Assembly (NCBI GenBank): GCA_027886175.1
Contig: JAJNNQ010000096.1
Location: 793,501 to 857,500 of the forward strand
Source of the DNA: Phylloscopus collybita
Taxonomy: Eukaryota; Chordata; Aves; Passeriformes; Phylloscopidae
Length of the DNA: 64,000 bases
Direction of reading: 5' to 3'
The notes under the pieces are model-generated. The model was given only the letters and a program-made list of their open reading frames with translations, had not been told where the DNA came from and did no database searches. The position numbers were made by a program, and so were the translations under genes. Of this stretch, positions 61,805 through 64,000 are shown piece by piece; position 1 is the first letter of the stretch, and each line of letters starts with the position of its first letter.

Positions 61805-63190
61805 TTGTGTTTGTGTGTGTGTGTGTGTGCGCTGACTGGTGCTAACCCTGTGTGTATGTCTTTTGCCTTTCAGGTTTTTCAACTCATTTTTAAACTTAGA
61901 ATAAAAAATCCCCAGCCGGGGGGGTTTTTTTTTTTTTCCCCCCGGCTGGGTTTTTTTTTTCCTCGGTCCCGGCCGGTCTGCGAGGCGACGTTCATCGCCA
62001 AAGTTTGGGTGCAGACCGTCTTGGGACTGGGGTTTTCGTCAGGCAGGACTTTTTTTTTGAGGCTCCCGGGAACCCCGTTCCCGAGGAGCGCCGCGAATGC
62101 GTGCCGACGGCTGGGGGTTAGCAGGGCGGTTGAGATGCGAGTGTGGGTGGGTTTGAGTGTAAGCTTAAGGAAGTGTGTGTGTTGGCTGTTGCTAACCCTG
62201 TGTGTATGTCTTTTGCCTTTCAGGTTTTTCAACTCATTTTTAAACTTAGAATAAAAAATCCCCAGCCGGGGGGGTTGTTTTTTTTTTTCCCCCCGGCTGG
62301 GTTTTTTTTTCCTCGGTCCCGGCCGGTCTGCGAGGCGACGTTCATCGCCAAAGTTTGGGTACGGACCGTCCGGGGACCGGGGTTTTCGTCAGGCAGGACG
62401 ATTTTTTTTGAGGCTCCCGGGAACCCCGTTCCCGAGGAGTGCCGCGAATGCGTGCCAATGGCTGGGGGTTAGCAGGGCGGTTGAGATGTGAGTGTGGGTG
62501 GGTTTGAGTGTAAGCTTAAGGAAGTGTGTGTGTTGACTGTTGCTAACCCTGTGTGTATGCCTTTTACCTTTCAGGTTTTTCAACTCATTTTTAAACTTAG
62601 AATAAAAAATCCCCAGCCGGGGGGGTTGTTTTTTTTTTTCCCCCCGGCTGGGTTTTTTTTTCCTCGGTCCCGGCCGGTCTGCGAGGTGACGTTCATCGCC
62701 AAAGTTTGGGTGCGGACCGTCCGGGGACCGGGGTTTTCGTCAGGCAGGACGATTTTTTTTGAGGCTCCCGGGAACCCCGTTCCCGAGGAGCGCCGCGAAT
62801 GCGTGCCGATGGCTGGGGGTTAGCGGGGCGGTTGAGATGCGAGTGTGGGTGGGTTTGAGTGTAAGCTTAAGGAAGTGTGTGTGTTGACTGTTGCTAACCC
62901 TGTGTGTATGCCTTTTACCTTTCAGGTTTTTCAACTCATTTTTAAACTTAGAATAAAAAATCCCCAGCCGGGGGGTTTTTTTTTTTTTTCCCCCCGGCTG
63001 GGTTTTTTTTTCCTCGGTCCCGGCCGGTCTGCGAGGCGACATTCATCGCCAAAGTTTGGGTGCGGACCGTCCGGGGACCGGGGTTTTCGTCAGGCAGGAC
63101 GATTTTTTTTCAGGCTCCCGGGAACCCCGTTCCCGAGGAGCGCCGTGAATGCGTGCCGATGGCTGGGGGTTAGCAGGGTGGTTGAGATGA
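61805..63190 (+). repeat. Four tandem 351-nt terminal-exon units with AATAAA and GC hairpin
   Basis: Each unit has a pyrimidine-rich acceptor (TTTTGCCTTTCAG or TTTTACCTTTCAG; exon starts 61874, 62224, 62575, 62926), then GTTTTTCAACTCATTTTTAA, AATAAA (61900 in unit 1), and a hairpin. The stem CCCAGCCGGGGGG pairs perfectly (13 bp) with CCCCCCGGCTGGG across a T-only loop, and 9-10 T follow. A GC-rich tail (GGCGACGTTCATCGCCAAAG) completes the unit. Copies differ at a few sites only. Frames of 94-149 codons on both strands are not credible proteins. Confidence 0.85.
61911..61960 (+). terminator. GC hairpin followed by T10, first of four
   Basis: Stem 61911-61923 with 61938-61950, loop G plus T13, then T10 (61951-61960). 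It starts 5 nt after AATAAA. Resemblance to an intrinsic terminator is structural only; the role in this eukaryote is unknown. Homologues lie near 62261, 62612 and 62963. Confidence 0.5.
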
Positions 63191-63283
63191 GAGGGAAGGT
63201 GAGTTTGTGTGTTAGCTGATGGAGGTGTGTGTTGTGGATGACTGCTATGTTTTGTGTGTGCTGCTGTTTTTTGGGTTTCTTGT

Positions 63284-63560
63284 AAGAATAAAACAAGTTG
63301 TAATGAACACTTCAGAAGTAGAAAAATGGTTCTGTTGTGTCAATATGTATCTGGCTTGTATTGTTCTGTATTTGCATTTACTGCTGAATTTCCATGTATT
63401 GCTCTATATGTTAGTTGGAGTTGTATCAGTGTATATATATAGGTTGCATTTGCAATTGCATTTGTGTACTTTATTTCCATGTATATTGCTGGTGTGTAAT
63501 TAAAAATTTTCATTCAATAAAAATTGATCCCCTAATCACCTTAATAAAGATACACCCCTC
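63284..63560 (+). promoter_or_regulatory. Downstream AATAAA cluster
   Basis: AATAAA hexamers at about 63287 (GAATAAAACAAG), 63516 and 63542 could be alternative poly(A) sites for the plus-strand unit. Confidence 0.4.
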
Positions 63561-63619
63561 TCCCCCGCCCCCATTGGCTCCTGTCTTTATTTGGTGTCGA
63601 GTTATTTTTATTCACTCTC

Positions 63620-64000
63620 TTTCTTGCTTTCCCTCTCACTTTATTTCTGTCTGTCTCTATGTCTAACTCTGTGGTTCTGTTTCTGGCTGTTTCTAGTTAT
63701 GTCTCTCTCCTTCTAAGCTTATGTCTCTTTCACTCTGTTTCAGGTAAGTTTGTCTGTTTCACTCTCAGTCTCCTGTGTATTTCACTCTAAATCTGTCAAT
63801 TTCACTCTAAGTCTATTTCTGTCTATTTGTTTATCACTCTATTTCACTATATTTCTTTTCACTGTATTTCTCTTCATTTCCCTTTCATTCTAACTCTATT
63901 TCTCTCTATTTCTCTTTCATTCTAGTTCTCTCTCTTTGTATGTCAGTCTATTTGTCTTTGACTGTCTTTGACTGTCTTTGACTGTCTTTGACTGTCTTTG
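63620..64000. repeat. CT-rich low-complexity DNA ending in ACTGTCTTTG repeats
   Basis: TCTCTATTTCACT-type words, then a 10-bp tandem repeat ACTGTCTTTG from about 63951 to the window edge. Confidence 0.85.

Noticed and set aside
61911..61960. A real bacterial intrinsic terminator, suggesting horizontal transfer or contamination
   Set aside because: It follows an AATAAA and a eukaryotic acceptor and is repeated with them. The surrounding DNA is avian.

Overview
This is vertebrate nuclear DNA, almost certainly avian. It contains a CR1 LINE fragment, avian-type endogenous retroviruses (one with a tRNA-Asn primer-binding site) and very GC-rich gene exons set in minisatellite-filled introns. That gene texture is typical of a bird dot microchromosome or a similar repeat-rich region. 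There are no bacterial genes, no CRISPR arrays and no tRNA or rRNA genes that I can see. Most long open frames are by-products of tandem repeats.

Left end (1-9.2 kb): AT-rich non-coding DNA to about 2.96 kb, then an abrupt change to GC-rich DNA. Here lie the last three coding exons of AKT2 (plus strand, 3592-4149) in CACACCTGGG minisatellites. About 2 kb further on is a single 89-nt ankyrin exon on the minus strand (6086-6174) of an IkB-family gene, best matched to NFKBIB. G/T tracts, a purine minisatellite and a GCCGAA-rich satellite follow.

Middle (9.2-31.7 kb) and right (46.8-63.3 kb): a mosaic of duplicated modules that together look like several plus-strand copies of one unrecognised transcription unit. 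(1) A TATA-type promoter with a first exon ending in a splice donor occurs at 9.7-10.4, 29.5-30.2 and, diverged, 46.85-47.5 kb. (2) Two of these are followed by strongly GT-skewed, C-poor intron-like DNA (10.6-12.66 and 30.3-31.7 kb). (3) A micro-exon body follows: four 1.73-kb tandem copies at 12.66-19.18 kb and a diverged body at 54.55-59.5 kb. In the latter, eight in-phase exons of 42 and 45 nt alternate with introns of about 95 nt. (4) The right-hand unit ends in four 351-nt terminal-exon repeats, each with an acceptor, AATAAA and a perfect GC hairpin followed by T9-10.

Retroviral content: a minus-strand ERV remnant (20.8-27.4 kb) whose gag runs into a 4.4-kb, 72-bp minisatellite. Each unit of that array carries a near-consensus CTCF core. 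At 32.07-45.22 kb an older provirus of another family contains a younger provirus of the same family. Both insertions have 5-bp target duplications, and a solo LTR (5-bp duplication) and an LTR-like insert add to the nest. Both proviruses lack most of pol and share a gag-to-integrase deletion, so neither can encode reverse transcriptase. All retroviral genes seen are broken.
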